Position numbers and translations under genes: made by a program
Source: Hedera helix
Lineage: Eukaryota; Streptophyta; Magnoliopsida; Apiales; Araliaceae
Reading direction: 5' to 3'
DNA length: 64,000 nucleotides
NCBI GenBank assembly: GCA_947179155.2
Contig: OX359265.1
Location: 6,758,108-6,822,107 of the forward strand
In this document: in pieces, positions 22,930 to 34,869 of the stretch
Layout of the letters: every line of letters starts with the position of its first letter
Numbering within the stretch: position 1 is the first letter of the stretch
The notes under the pieces: generated by a model
Databases searched by the model: none
Told to the model about the DNA's origin: nothing
What the model saw: only the letters and a program-made list of their open reading frames with translations

Positions 22930-23372
22930 GGCAGTGCCTCGAGCCAATTTTTTTTTTGGGTATATTGTTTGTACTTTCGAGTTGTATATATAAAATATGT
23001 ATATAGTTATATAATATAATAAATAGTAACACACACCCTTTATCGACATCTGATAAGTTTTTCTAATCACAAATTTATTCATAAATACTTGATACTTTAA
23101 TTATTTCAAAAAATAATATAAATTAAATTATTATTTATTTTAAGAAGATTAGAGGGAGATACATATATAAAAGAGCACAGGTGATATGAGATTGAAAAAA
23201 TTATAAAAAAATTAATTTGACCCCTAATAATAGAATTTTTTTTTAAATTTCAGTTGGGTCAATTTGTTTATTACACCTAAAAAACTTTAAATTTGTCATA
23301 TATTATAAAATATTTTTTTTTCAGTGAGGTCAATTGACCCCATACTCTATAGTGTAGCTTCGTCTATGGGCA
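22930..23372 (-). mobile_element. Dispersed repeat, minus-strand copy (partner of 40815-41348)
   Basis: Read in reverse, it starts with GACGAAGC and GGGTCAATTGACCTCACTGA and ends near TTGGCTCGAGGCACTGCC, in the same order as the copy at 40815-41348. It shares the phrase GTCAATTGACC, a TATATATTATAAT-rich middle and an AACTCGAAAGTACAAAC-like block. Non-coding. Superfamily not determined. Confidence 0.65.
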
Positions 23373-24350
23373 CATGAGCCTACTATTAGGGTTTACTACA
23401 GTTAGTGGTATTTGTAGGCTGGCAAATAGAGAGGCCTACAAATTTGGATGGAATTAGTTTCGTTTATTTGTGCATGTACTGCACAAAATGTGTTGATGAT
23501 TTATACAACAGAGTTGTTTTCCACTTGTGTGAGGAACTCGGCGGTGTCCATGGCGAGGCTGGCGCTTATTCTCGGTGGGGTGATTAGCCCGTTGTTAGTT
23601 TGCTGCAGGGAGAGGTAATGGGTTATTGTCTTATGGTGTGTTTGGGTTGACTATTGGGGTTTTTAGGCTGTTTGTTATGGAGAAGTTATTCCATGCTCTG
23701 GGAACATGATTAGTGTTTGTTCCGTATTCTTACATAAGGGTGAGTTCTATACAGATTCTACCACGTATAAACTCTACCCTCTTGTAAAAAGAAAAAATAA
23801 ACTGTAACTATATTCTAAAAACATAACATAATTTTTCGTTTGGTATGTGCCTACCGAGACGAACGGTGGGACGTTTAAATATGTTGTCTCATCAAGTATT
23901 TCATATACATGTATTGTTGTCATGTTATTCTTACATATTTATGTACAATTAACTATTTAAATGGTTAACGATTACACAATAGAATTACATTTTAAGACTA
24001 GGTAATCTTATACTAGCTTATGCTAAAAACTAAATATGAAAGTTTATGCGGTGGTTAATAAAATTGTATAATAAAAATTTATTAAAATAAAAACTCTGTA
24101 TAAAATAGGGACACTTTTTAAAACAGAGTTCAAATTAATGTAAAAGAGTTTTTACATAACCAATTTTTTTTGTATGTCCGAATATAATATTTTATTAATT
24201 TACTCTTATAACAGTTTATACAAACTTATGGTAAGGATAAAAATATAATAAATATTAAATAATTAATTCAAATAAAATAACCAACAATGTATAACTAGTA
24301 AAATATTTTAAGTCTAATAAAACATAATAATAATTATGATAATTTTACAT
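23373..24350. other. Intergenic DNA, nothing recognised
   Basis: The segment 23400-23800 has more balanced composition and a 60-codon open frame without recognisable motifs. 23850-24350 is A/T-rich with no visible structure. Confidence 0.4.
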
Positions 24351-24360
24351 AATTAGTATA

Positions 24361-24592
24361 AAATATGTTGGTGGATGGTGGTGGTGGTGAGTGTTGGTGA
24401 ATGATGGTGTCGAGTTGTGGTGGGTGCTAGTGGTAAGTGGTGGTGGGTGGTGGTGGTTGGGGGTAGTGGCGGAGGTGGTGGTTGGTGGCAGCAGTGGTGG
24501 TGGTGGCAATGGCAATGGTGGCACAGTAGCAACGGTGGTGGAGGTGGTGGCTTGGCAATTGTAGTGGTGGTGGCGGCACAGTGGTGATGAGT
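24361..24592 (+). repeat. (GGT)n-rich minisatellite
   Basis: About 230 bases composed mainly of GGTGGT and TGGTGG with GCAGTGG-type variants, strongly G-biased on the plus strand within A/T-rich surroundings. Irregular, so not a simple microsatellite. A translated glycine-rich or valine-rich frame would be an artefact of the repeat. Confidence 0.85.
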
Positions 24593-25250
24593 GCTATAAC
24601 GAGAGAAGTGAATAATTAATTAAAAAATTAAAATTAGAATAATGAGGGTAAAATAGTAATGAGAAGCATCGTTTTAAGAAAATAGTTCAGTCAATGTCTC
24701 TTTTTTTGTAAGGCAAAAAGAGATTTTCAATTTTTTTTATCAAATAATAACTTAGTCTCTACGTAAAAAACAATAAGACCTAAAAAACGTAGTAAGAAAT
24801 TATCAAAAACTACCTTAAATTATGATTCTTTCAGACGGTTTGGAACTTTTTTAATTAAGCATTTGCCAATTGCTCGGATTGAACGTGATTCGAAAATTAT
24901 GGAAGACATGCTAATGGATCGGGTAAAAACTTCATACCAATATGTTTATACAATTCGTAGATGTCGCCAACATAGTCCATCTCACGTTGACAATGGTGCC
25001 CTCCATTACATCTATCTTTTAAATTATCTTAATATATTTTTAACGACACAAAAATTATTACAAATTAAATTTGTCGCAAACAATTAACAACACAATATAA
25101 TAAAATTTGTCACAAATAATTGTGTAGAAAATGACGTTAATAACAATGTATATGGCTAAAAGTGCTCTGGGAGAAATTGTAAAATAAGTCATAGGTATAA
25201 AGGATTAGATCCCAAAATTTATTTATCTAGATGCAATCTTTGTCCGATAC
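24593..25250. other. Intergenic DNA with degenerate transposon-like phrases
   Basis: The phrase AAATTTGTCGCAAACAATT and variants recur around 25035-25135 and again in changed form around 25985-26040 (TAACAAATTTTGTTATATTA). This suggests decayed non-coding transposon sequence. No gene supported. Confidence 0.4.
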
Positions 25251-25251
25251 T

Positions 25252-25413
25252 CAACTACTACTAGAATTTCTTTATTAGCGATGGATATGAGACGAAAGCT
25301 TTCGACTTTTCAGCGACGAACTTAATTTATAACGGTGGGACTATGGGCACTTGGGCAGCGATGAATTCTGAGGTTTATGAATCTCGATAGGGGAATACCT
25401 TCTAGTAGTGATA
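25252..25413. mobile_element. Possible CACTA-type miniature element
   Basis: CTACTAGAATTTC at the left and GAATACCTTCTAGTAGTGA at the right make inverted ends resembling the CACTACTAGAAA terminus of plant CACTA transposons. The interior carries AGCGATGGA and CAGCGACGAAC phrases often seen in such elements. The left outer bases have diverged and a 3-bp target duplication cannot be established. Confidence 0.5.
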
Positions 25414-26857
25414 TGTTTGTTTCTATTCAGTAGTGACCGTGACAGTACTATTTATGAACATTCATCATCCTTAATTATCCTTATAAACATAACCACCAAA
25501 AAAACATCCTTATTTATGGGCAAATTCTCATGCAACGTGATAGACACAAGGCATTCACAAATGTTATTTTATTATATTTTGTTTCCACTTAATTAGGGAT
25601 AAGGTTTATGCCCTCCTTATTTTTTGTTATTAATTGGGGGTAGGGTAGATGCCCTCTCCAACAAAAAATAAAATAAAAATCCCAACTACCGCTGTTTGAC
25701 CCACATTGTATTTATCCCTTGATAATATTTTTTCACAATTTTTTTTTTCTAATACACATATAATAACATAAATATTAAAAATAACAACGGTATTATTAAA
25801 AATTATTTACAATAAATATTGTTGTGCTATAATATTTTTGTCTCTAAATATTTGCTAAGAGATATCGGTCAAAAGTGTTTTTAGAGAGTATCTTTGTTTG
25901 TATTTTACCAAATTATTATGTGTGTATATATAATATTTGTGTGGGTGTGTACTCTTGTCCGTATAATCGTTAATATTGAGTCGTTATTATTTATAACAAA
26001 TTTTGTTATATTATTAATAATGTCGTTAAATATAATATTTATTTTGTTAAATATGTATTACTATTAAAATAAATTGAAGGACGTCTAATGGAGGGATCTT
26101 TATCTCCCATTACATGTTTGTATTGCATACCCAGTACCAAGCCCGGATAAAAGAGTACTGTTACATTACTAAAACTGTTTATTTTAATTTTATTTTGGAT
26201 ATTTGTTACTTTTCTATTGATACTTAAAAATGTGGGACATCAATATCTTTTGAAAACTATTATTTTCTTAATGGGCTACAATCTAAATAGAGTGGAAGGG
26301 CATTTACCTCAAAGCAAACCTAGACCTAGACCTAGACGTGTAGTGTGACAATTCAATCCCTTATAAAATTATGTGAGTTAGGTGAGATTACATATAAACT
26401 ATCAACTTTACTATCAATCGCACTAATAATATATCGTGATTTTTGGATGAACACGTGATGTGTTGAAATATTTCGTTAATGATTTCTCTTTAGACAACTT
26501 AAATATTATCTTGATTCTAAATATAAAATTATTATTAATTTTTTAAAATTAATTTAAAATATTTTTTAATTTAAAATTAAGATGATTTATTAACAATAAT
26601 TGTTACAATGAATAAAATTTTTTAGTCTTTAGATAGTTTACAATATAATAAATGTTTAAATCATAATACTTTATAGATAATTTATAATATTCATAATTAT
26701 ATTTACTAAAATTAAAGGAATTCATTTAAGTTTTGAATTTATAAATATTTTAAATTAACTTTAAGAGTTGGCAATAATTTTATATTTTGGAGCAGATGAA
26801 GCATAATTTATTATAAATTTATTTCTAGATAATTTATAACATACTACTGGCATCTTG
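25414..26857. other. A/T-rich intergenic DNA
   Basis: No gene seen. Long A and T runs. The hexamer ACCTAG is repeated three times at about 26320-26338. Confidence 0.5.
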
Positions 26858-26866
26858 TATATTTAT

Positions 26867-27756
26867 GGCCTAAATACATATTAATACTCTGAACTTTTAA
26901 CGTTTTTTACTTTGAAGATTGAGCTCTCAATTTTTTCAATTAAGTGATTAAATTTTTTTTTTTTTTCACTTTGGGAATAGTCTTATCATTTTTTTCAATT
27001 AGGGGATTGAACTTTTATTTTTTTTCACTTTAGGGATTGTCTTCTAAATTTTTTTTGATTACGTCCAATTGATAGTTATGTGTTTGTTTAATTTGTTTCT
27101 TTTTATTGAATGAAATTATGCACTTCCTTCGTCTCAAATTAAAAGATTGTTATTGGATTTTGAAAGTTAATTTAAAATATTTTTAATCTCAAAATTAATA
27201 AAATATATTAAAATTTATGAAATAACAAAATTAAGAAAATTTTAATTCTAATGTCTTAAATTTTCCTTTAAAATATTAATAAATACCTAATTACAAGATT
27301 ATCTAAAATCACAATTACAAGATTTTAAAAGTAACAATAATCAATATAATAATGAATATTTAAAATGCATAAATGTACTACTAATTAAAATTTTGCTATT
27401 TCATAATTTTTAATATATTTTATTAATTTTGAGATTAAAAATATTTTAAATTAACTTTCAAAAGTTAATAACAATCTTTTAATTTGAGACGGAGGAAGTA
27501 CATAATTTATTCAATAAAAAGAAACAAATTGAAAAAACACATAACTATCCATTAAATATAATCAGAAAAAATTGAGAAGACAATTTTCAAAAATGAAAAA
27601 AAATTAAAAGTTTAATCTCCTAACTGAAAAAATTGATATGACAATCTCCAAAATAAAAAAAATTAAAAGTTTAATCACTTAATTGAAAAAATTAAGAGTT
27701 CAATCCCCAAAATAAAAAAACGTTAAAAATTCAGAATATTAATCTATATTTAGGCC
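26867..27756. mobile_element. Mutator-like foldback element, 890 bp, with 9-bp target duplication
   Basis: GGCCTAAATA opens the element and TATTTAGGCC closes it. The arms, about 250 bases each (26867-27122 and 27499-27756), are imperfect reverse complements of each other for their whole length. Both flanks read TATATTTAT (26858-26866 and 27757-27765), a perfect 9-bp duplication typical of Mutator-superfamily insertion. The centre is occupied by a Stowaway-like MITE. No coding sequence. Confidence 0.88.
27123..27498. mobile_element. Stowaway-like MITE at the apex of the foldback element
   Basis: It begins CTTCCTTCGTCTCAAATTAA and ends with the near-perfect complement (TTTGAGACGGAGGAAG), the typical CTCCCTCCGTC terminus of plant Tc1/mariner-type Stowaway MITEs. 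The inverted arms are about 100 bases. Flanking dinucleotides are CA and TA, so the expected TA duplication is probably eroded on the left. Confidence 0.75.
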
Positions 27757-27765
27757 TATATTTAT

Positions 27766-30070
27766 ATACACTTGAATGAATTTATATATTATTAAGCGAG
27801 TTTGGATAAGTTGTCCCATAAAATGTAATTCGTTGGACACTATCTCAATGAATTTGTCATCAGAAAATGCTTCTTTGGAGAAAAGTACTACGTACAATCA
27901 AATTGATTTCTTTGCACTAGATAACGAATTCATTGAAGATTTCCAGAATCATTAAATCATGAGACAAACTAGGAGGATCACTCTCCCTTCAAATTGCATG
28001 GAATTCTCCTGAATGTTAAAAAAATGTTGGGGATTTTTGAGAAAGAGTTTCCATTTCACAGAAGTACTCTGTCCAAGATCTTTGAAATTAAGCCTCCGAA
28101 TTCAGAATTAGTAGACCTTTTTTCTTTTTCTTATTCTTTTTAAGGTGGGTTGTTTTATTTGTTGATTAAAAAATTACTCAAATAATAACACGTGACTTAA
28201 TCTCTTTATTGGGACAACAGACAAGACATTATTTGAGACAACTGATCTGAACTCCAATTAAGCAGTAATGGGCTATTGACGTCGTTTTTGGTGTAATTAA
28301 GTCACATAATTATTTTCCCTTTTGCACTTGTATAAGTTTAGTTATATTAGCATTTTGTCCTTTTTAATTAAATTTTTTATATCTTTTTATTTAATTAACT
28401 AAATTTTAGACACTATTTACCCACGCAACGTTGTGTTATTGGCTCTGTGTGATAATAATTGGGAGTATCGCCATCACTGAGATATAGGAGAATCTTTCCT
28501 TACCTTTATCTTTTCCTTATTTTAATCTGAGTTTTGCCCTTTCATACTCCATCAAAATTTTAATTTTTAGGCATAATAGAAATCAAGTCAACGTTTATGC
28601 CCATGCATCTTTGTTTAAACAATCTTCGTGTATTAAAAAAAATCTCTTTGTATTCTATTCTATTCTATTAAGCCTCTATTAAATATTAAAATTTTAGAGA
28701 CATAAAATTATATATAGCAATTACATTTTTTAAAAATTGTAGACTATATATCATACACATACTAAGTATCATCCTAAGCCTCCTCACAATATCAAATTAG
28801 TTGTACAAAAAGAAGGGAATTAAGGAGAGTGAAAGATCGGAATACAATATCTTTGTTTAGGATTTTTGATGATTCAACATAGATTTCTCCAACAGAAGTC
28901 CCTAGAACTTAAAAGTTTAGGGCGGGGACAACCATTGATGTGTCGATCTAGAAGTGTAGAGGAGAAAGAATGAAGAATTGTCGCGACGAAGACAAAGAAG
29001 AGCTGAGAGGACTAGGTTCATATGATTTCAAGTTGGAACTGAAAAAAAGAAAAATGGGTCCAAAATTAGTTAACTGGTTTGGACCTATTTTTCTTTTTAA
29101 AAATATAGATCCAAAATGTAACTAACCCAAATAATTTAATATAGTTAATCAACCCAAATGGTTTTAGTTAATTGAGGTTGATCCATTGGTTTATAAACTA
29201 CATTGTCAGGTCTAATGTAACTAATAAAACTTTCTGTTTAGGTTCATCATTGAATTATTAAAAATAGATTATTTAAATTTGGGTATGATACTACCATGAC
29301 AGCCAATTTTTCCTCTACTTCTATTAAAAAATTGTTCAGATCAGTATATTCTGTGATTACATTTGAAAGATAATTATTTTTCAATAATATATCTGGTATT
29401 CACTAGTTGTTGTTATGATTGGTTCTTTTCCTGATTATCTGTTATTCTATTTGAAAGGATTACATTTTCAATTCTTTGTATTATAATATTTTCATCATTT
29501 ATAATAGTTTACGGTTTCAATATTAGAATGTTTGATCAAAAAATAAGTTTATATAAGTTTGTTGTAGATTAGGTCTCATAAAAACTTTCAGATTTTTTTC
29601 TTCAATTTTGAGTTATATTCCAAAAAACTTCTAAAAAGACGTGATTCTAAATAATCTAAATTACTTCCATTTCACAAAAAGAATACAGTCTTCACTTTTT
29701 TAAGTAAAAAGTTTTAAGTTTTCATTGCTTATCAAATTCCTGTTATTTATATGATGGATAAAAGTAAAAGAAATCTAGAGTGAGAAAACATAACTCGAAA
29801 GGTGTTACACTACGTTTATGAGTTGTGAAAGAAAAGAAAAAAAAGGATGGAATTAAGTTTTAAATTTTTTGTTCAATTCTCGTTTTTAATGGTGTAGGTT
29901 TTCAAACAAAAATAATAATATTTTAGATGTATTTTAAATGACCGGAAATAAAGAAAAATAATAGAAAATTAACTCACTTTTCTTGTTAAAATTTTATGTC
30001 TAAAATTAAAATAATATAAGTTAATCTCTTATAATCCCTATTATATTCTCTATATATATTTTTTTCATTC
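27766..30070. other. Intergenic DNA, no supported gene
   Basis: The only open frames are short. A C/T-rich stretch at 28640-28680 repeats TATTCTATTC. Around 29060-29220 the phrases ACTAACCCAAAT and AATCAACCCAAATGG suggest a decayed transposon end. Nothing else seen. Confidence 0.4.
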
Positions 30071-30074
30071 TAAG

Positions 30075-30180
30075 GCCTAGTGAAAATTTGGGGGAGGAAC
30101 TGGGGGAGAACTAAGGGAGAATAAGGAGAAACTTACCTTTAATTTTTTATAATCACTATTATATTCTCTATTTTTTTTTT
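30075..30180 (-). mobile_element. Fragment of the SINE-like element (3' part only)
   Basis: GGGGGAGAACTAAGGGAGAATAAGGAGAAACTTACC resembles, on the opposite strand, the body of SINE copies A to C. The tRNA-like head is missing. Confidence 0.45.
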
Positions 30181-30184
30181 CTTT

Positions 30185-30368
30185 TTTCATCCTAGCTAGG
30201 GCCAAGGAGAACTTGAGAAAGGGGTGAGGGGAGAGTTAGGTGGGGATTTAAGGGACACTTATCGTCTTTCTTAAATTTTACTTAAGAATAAATTCTAACA
30301 CGTGATCTTACACAATAAAAACAAAACTCTTCACCACTAATCTGTCACTTTAATTTGGTCTTACCTTC
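30185..30368 (-). mobile_element. SINE-like element, copy B
   Basis: On the minus strand it runs from a head near 30368 through a diverged B-box region (opposite AATTCTAACACGTGATC) to a body containing CTCCCCTCACCCC and the end CTCCTTGGCCCTAG. The order and spacing of blocks match copies A and C. Confidence 0.5.
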
Positions 30369-30371
30369 TAT

Positions 30372-31848
30372 TTTAAACACACACAAAATTAGTATAAGAG
30401 TAAAATAATAACCATATATAAATGTGAAACTTAAATTTTCTTTGTTTTCTTTTATAAACTCAAAAATAATATAAAACAAAACTTACAAGTTTTCTTTTTT
30501 CTTTTCTATATATATGCTAATTTAATCCATTTCCAGTTTACTTTGATGTAAAACTTGTTCAGTTGGTAATTGCATAATTTAAGTCCACGTGGCAAACTAT
30601 GTATGCTGCTTGTATAAACAATGCTTTACAGAGATGGTGGATTAAAGTAAGATAAATGCTACATTGCCTAGAAATTTTACACTCAAATAGTCTGAAAATG
30701 CATCATATTTTTGACATAAGTTTCAATAATTTTGTGTACATTTTTTATTTCAGAATTTTGAAAATTGACTTAAAATTGACTTAAAATAATTTTACACTCA
30801 AATAGTCTGAAAATGCATCAACTGCTGTATTGTACTCCAAATTATCATATTTGTTGACATAAGTTTAAATAATTTTGTGTACATTTTTTATTTTAGAATT
30901 TTGAAAATTAACTTAAAATAAAATTCGAGCCTGCCTGCTTAAAAACATTAGAGAAGCTCTCCTTTTTTCTTTCTTTTTGTTGGGAAACTTAAAGCAGCTC
31001 TTATCCTCTTTGGCTGATTAATTAATTAATTAATTAATTATATATATACACATACATGGTCAGAACACAATGCAGAATTTTAAAATTTTCTTTCAAATAT
31101 TATTTAGATATAAACATATATATGGAGGCCCCCAAATTAAGGAAATGCATAACCCCAATCCAATAGTGCCACGTTTGTTGAGAGAGAGAAAAGTTTGTGG
31201 AGAATACTTTCCTTTTCTTTTCCCTCTTTTTTTGAGATAGTAATAGTAATTATTTACTAAGACAAAAAAATAAAAAGGAAGCCTGGCAAAGTATAGAATC
31301 CAATGTATGCGCCTCAGCCTAGGGTTCCTGCTGTAACAATAACTTATATTCCCTCCTTATGAATCCATTTAATTTATTTGATTACTAGCATTTATCGGGT
31401 TTATGATATTTAGAGATACACAACATTATTTTTTGTACGATGTATTTGAATCTCAACATTATATTTATAAGTTAAATAAATTACGTTTAAAATTAATTAT
31501 TTTAAAATATTTTAAATAAATAAAAAATAAATTATTTATAAACAAACAAATTAAAATTTTCAAAATGTGTTTGAACTTTTAAACACGCGAAAATCTACTA
31601 AACATTTCAAACACTATTTAATCAAATTATTGATGATCACTTGGACAATATTATTTTTCATATAACATACGTTACACAAACTCTTCATTTTATTGTAAAA
31701 TACTCATGTTCGATACTCGAATAAAAGACTTTATTTTACTATAACAATTTGATAAAATTAAAAAATATTTATATCAAACTTCTCAAAACACCATATCCAA
31801 TGAAATATTTCATCTAAGTTCGTATAATGAATCATATAACTAGTAAAT
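30372..31848. other. A/T-rich intergenic DNA with a 115-base tandem duplication
   Basis: TTTACACTCAAATAGTCTGA starts at 30676 and again at 30791. The following sequence through TTTGTGTACATTTTTTATTT is repeated too, with about 30 extra bases in the second copy. A (TTAA)n run lies at about 31016-31040. No gene seen. Confidence 0.7.
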
Positions 31849-31850
31849 AA

Positions 31851-32119
31851 TACTTTTTCCGTTCTATAATTAGATATATAATTTGAATTTTAAGGTCAAA
31901 GGACGGACATATTAAATTTCAAAATTAGTATGATTCATAAAAATTTAGAATGAAATAAATTTTGTAATTAGTAATTTTTGTTATATCCTATACAATTATA
32001 CTAATTGTATCAATTAAAATTAAATAAATTTATATTAATTTAAAGTTTAATATGTCATTATTTTATCTTTCAAAAGTTAAATTGTATTTTTAATTTTAAA
32101 ATAAAGGGATGAAAGAGTA
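31851..32119. mobile_element. Stowaway-like MITE
   Basis: CTTTTTCCGTTCTATAATTA at the left pairs with the complement of TTTAAAATAAAGGGATGAAAGAG at the right. Further inside, GACATATTAAA pairs with TTTAATATGTC. TA dinucleotides flank both ends. About 270 bases, non-coding. Confidence 0.7.
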
Positions 32120-32439
32120 TACATATAGTGAATCTATGAATCCATCAATGTTTTGATGAGTCTACTTACTTAGTTCGGTGTCCCGTGCTAAACATGGGTT
32201 TGAGAGCAAATGTGAGTTTTTTTCTTCTTACAATCATATATTTTTAATATTTTTTTAAAATTTTACAAATGATATTTTTTTTTGTAGATCGGATAAAGTA
32301 ATGATTAAACCAAATAATCTTGAAAGATAACCATACCCATAAGATTTAATTAATAATCTTCTTAAGTGGTCCTCATGAGAGTCCTAACTAATTAAGAAAA
32401 CCAAAAAAAATATTGGATTAAAAAAATATGGCTCGTACC

Positions 32440-32810
32440 TAAGGGTGTTCATCAGTAAATTACCGAATCGGTACCAAAAAAATTATACCGGTACCGAATT
32501 ACCTGTTCGGTACAAAATCGGTAACGATTTTTTTGGTTCGATTTTCGGTTTATACCGATTGGTAATATATATATAATTATAATTTATAAATAATAATTAT
32601 ATATTAATTTATTTATACATATAATAATATATATAATTATTATAATTAATATAAATTTATTATTATATTATTTAATTCGGTTCTTTCGGTATACTGATTT
32701 TTACCGAAATTCAGAAATGTCCATATCGCTACTGGTACCGAAAAGTATAAAAAACCAAAAACACCGATACCGACCGATTCGAAAAAAAATCGAATTTTGT
32801 TCCACCTCTA
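32440..32810. mobile_element. Short non-autonomous hAT element (371 bp)
   Basis: It opens TAAGGGTGTTCA and closes TGTTCCACCTCTA, imperfect inverted ends of hAT type. Next to both ends lie clusters of ACCGATACCG/CGGTACCG-type motifs. Flanks CTCGTACC (32432-32439) and CTCATATC (32811-32818) agree at 6 of 8 positions, an aged 8-bp duplication. The middle is pure A/T. Confidence 0.75.
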
Positions 32811-32818
32811 CTCATATC

Positions 32819-33493
32819 TACCAAATTTGGTAATATATCCCTAGTCCAAAAATTGCTAGCTAGTAAAAATTATATTCAGATATGAACACCATAAATATTG
32901 ATCTTAAATGATCTTGTGCAATGCATGGCTCAACTATTAACAGTGATCTTGTACATTAATAACTGTTACTTTTAACTTAAAAAATGAGACTACTATAAAC
33001 ATGAATCAGATTACCTAGAATGCCATTTTTTCTACGCGTAGCAGTATCTCATAGTTCGATCTTGAAAGACTTTTATTCTCTGATTTTTTCTTATATTTTT
33101 TCCTGCGGGCAAGTCTATCACAATTTTTTAAGAATGTACATTTTTAAGTGGGAGGCATATTAAAATTTATATTCATATTTTATCATGACTCTAAATATAA
33201 ATATGAAGGTAAGGACCTATAGATAATATTATAAGAGTTTCTAGAAAAAAAAAACCTACAAACACTATTAGAAAATTGACTTATAACGCCGAGATATATC
33301 GGCGGTCGGATAGAATTCCTCAAATTTTATCTTTACATTAGATAGGATCACTCATTCTTCATCTTTACATTGATATTTATATTTTAGGAAGGAGGTTAAG
33401 TAATAAAAGAAATAAATAATACAAAAGCAAAAATACAACTAATTAGAGTCTCATATTACTGTTTCAATAATAAAAACTATTAAATATTAAAAA

Positions 33494-33524
<31 letters not shown>

Positions 33525-33608
33525 GCATGTATGTATGTATGTATGTTTTGAGTCATGATGAACTAAAAAATCTTAATTGAATTATATAATAAAACGTTAT
33601 TTATGTTA
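32819..33608. other. A/T-rich intergenic DNA
   Basis: Contains CACTATTAGAAAATTGAC at about 33260, resembling a CACTA transposon terminus but without a partner, and a TA/TG compound microsatellite at about 33498-33546. No gene seen. Confidence 0.5.
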
Positions 33609-33617
33609 TTATAATAA

Positions 33618-33855
33618 GGGTTTTTTTAATATGTGTCCTAAGGGCACATGTTAAACACGAAAAATAAGAAATATGATCAATTAAGTACTATTTATTTATG
33701 TATTTGCACTGAATTTAATACATAAGAAAATAATATGTTAGTAGATCTCATGTATTAAATTCAGTATAAATACATAAATAAAAAATATTTAGTAACTTCT
33801 ATCTTTTATTTTTTGTACTTAACATGTATTTTTAAGGTACATATTAAGAGGACCC
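33618..33855. mobile_element. Mutator-type MITE, 238 bp, with perfect 9-bp target duplication
   Basis: GGGTTTTTTTAATATGT opens and ACATATTAAGAGGACCC closes the element. The inverted arms continue inwards for about 115 bases, including ACTGAATTTAATACAT near the loop. Both flanks are TTATAATAA (33609-33617 and 33856-33864). The near-complete fold would give a long RNA hairpin if transcribed. Confidence 0.88.
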
Positions 33856-33864
33856 TTATAATAA

Positions 33865-34650
33865 TTATTAAATTTGTTGGTCCAATTATATGCTAGTACC
33901 CTAAAGATACTGTATATGGGGAGTTTCCTCGGAGTTTGCACTCATGGGAGTGCGTGCATTGTCTTCACCTTAACACTACGAACCCGCCAACCCCCTTTAA
34001 TTTCCATGGACCTTTTTTACGTCTTCCGTGGAATCAATAAAGCTACTTCCACGATGCACCATATTTTTTTTCACTAATTAATTTTTTTTATTTTCTTTTT
34101 GAAAAAAAAAACTCATATAAGTGTAGCAGCTCAAACAATAAAATCGTCGTGGAATTAATTTATTTTATACAACGCATTTTTTGTAGAAAATATGTGTGTT
34201 TGAATGGATTATTTTGCATTTGTAGTCTATTTATTGTTGAAGTAAGACTTGAAAATAGTGATATTTAGCGATTGCAAAAGTCTCAATTTGATAATAAATA
34301 ATTATATTGGGGTCAATTTTGTTAATATTAAAAGACGAAGACAAAGGGAAAGTATTGTTTTATCAAGTTTCAATGGGGCATTAAATGGTGTTTCAATGGC
34401 GCACTTGGCACTTTACATGCAGGTGTATATAGGACATTATGTATGGAAGTACATAACAATGGTAAGAAAGCAACTGTGCAGTCCCTGGCCTGTTCATCAT
34501 GCATGTCCTCTTCTTCATTTGATACCCATGGCCATAGGAATATATTAATTATGGACTTAAACTTGGTAAAGAATACTCTTTGTCGACTTCAATTTACCTC
34601 TGGATGTTCTTTTTAGAACCTACATTATTATAGTTTAATTTTAAACATAC
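33865..34650. other. Intergenic DNA of mixed composition
   Basis: Two stretches (about 33890-34070 and 34250-34545) have more balanced base composition and open frames of 67 and 99 codons. Neither shows a recognisable domain or splice pattern. They may be decayed gene fragments or non-coding transcripts; I cannot decide. Confidence 0.3.
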
Positions 34651-34654
34651 ATTT

Positions 34655-34838
34655 CATCTTAGGAATCTAAAGGAAACTTAGAAAAGGTTCCAAGAGGAAA
34701 TTCCGGGAGAAATTTACCTTCTTCACGTAACACATTGATTAATTATAACTTTATTTATATAGTTTATGTTAAACTTGAACATGTAATTTTACACAGTAAA
34801 AAGAGAGATACGTACCACTAGACTATTACCTTTGGTAT
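34655..34838 (-). mobile_element. SINE-like element, copy C
   Basis: Minus strand: a head ACCAAAGGTAATAGTCTAGTGG has the best A-box of the family (TAGTCTAGTGG, plus-strand positions 34815-34825). CTCTCTTTTTACTGTGTA and a decayed B-box follow. The body contains AATTTCTCCCGGAATTTCC. Same block order as copies A and B. Confidence 0.6.
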
Positions 34839-34869
34839 ATAAATTCTTAGGTGATATTAGAGTCAGGTC

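Noticed and set aside
22756..23019. Open frame with LMQWIDGTRGEGENYDEAK
   Set aside because: No domain or splice context recognised, and its end runs into the dispersed repeat at 22930. Kept only as a remark in the intergenic entry.
33498..33546. Transposon border in TA/TG repeat
   Set aside because: Only a compound microsatellite is visible; no inverted partner found.
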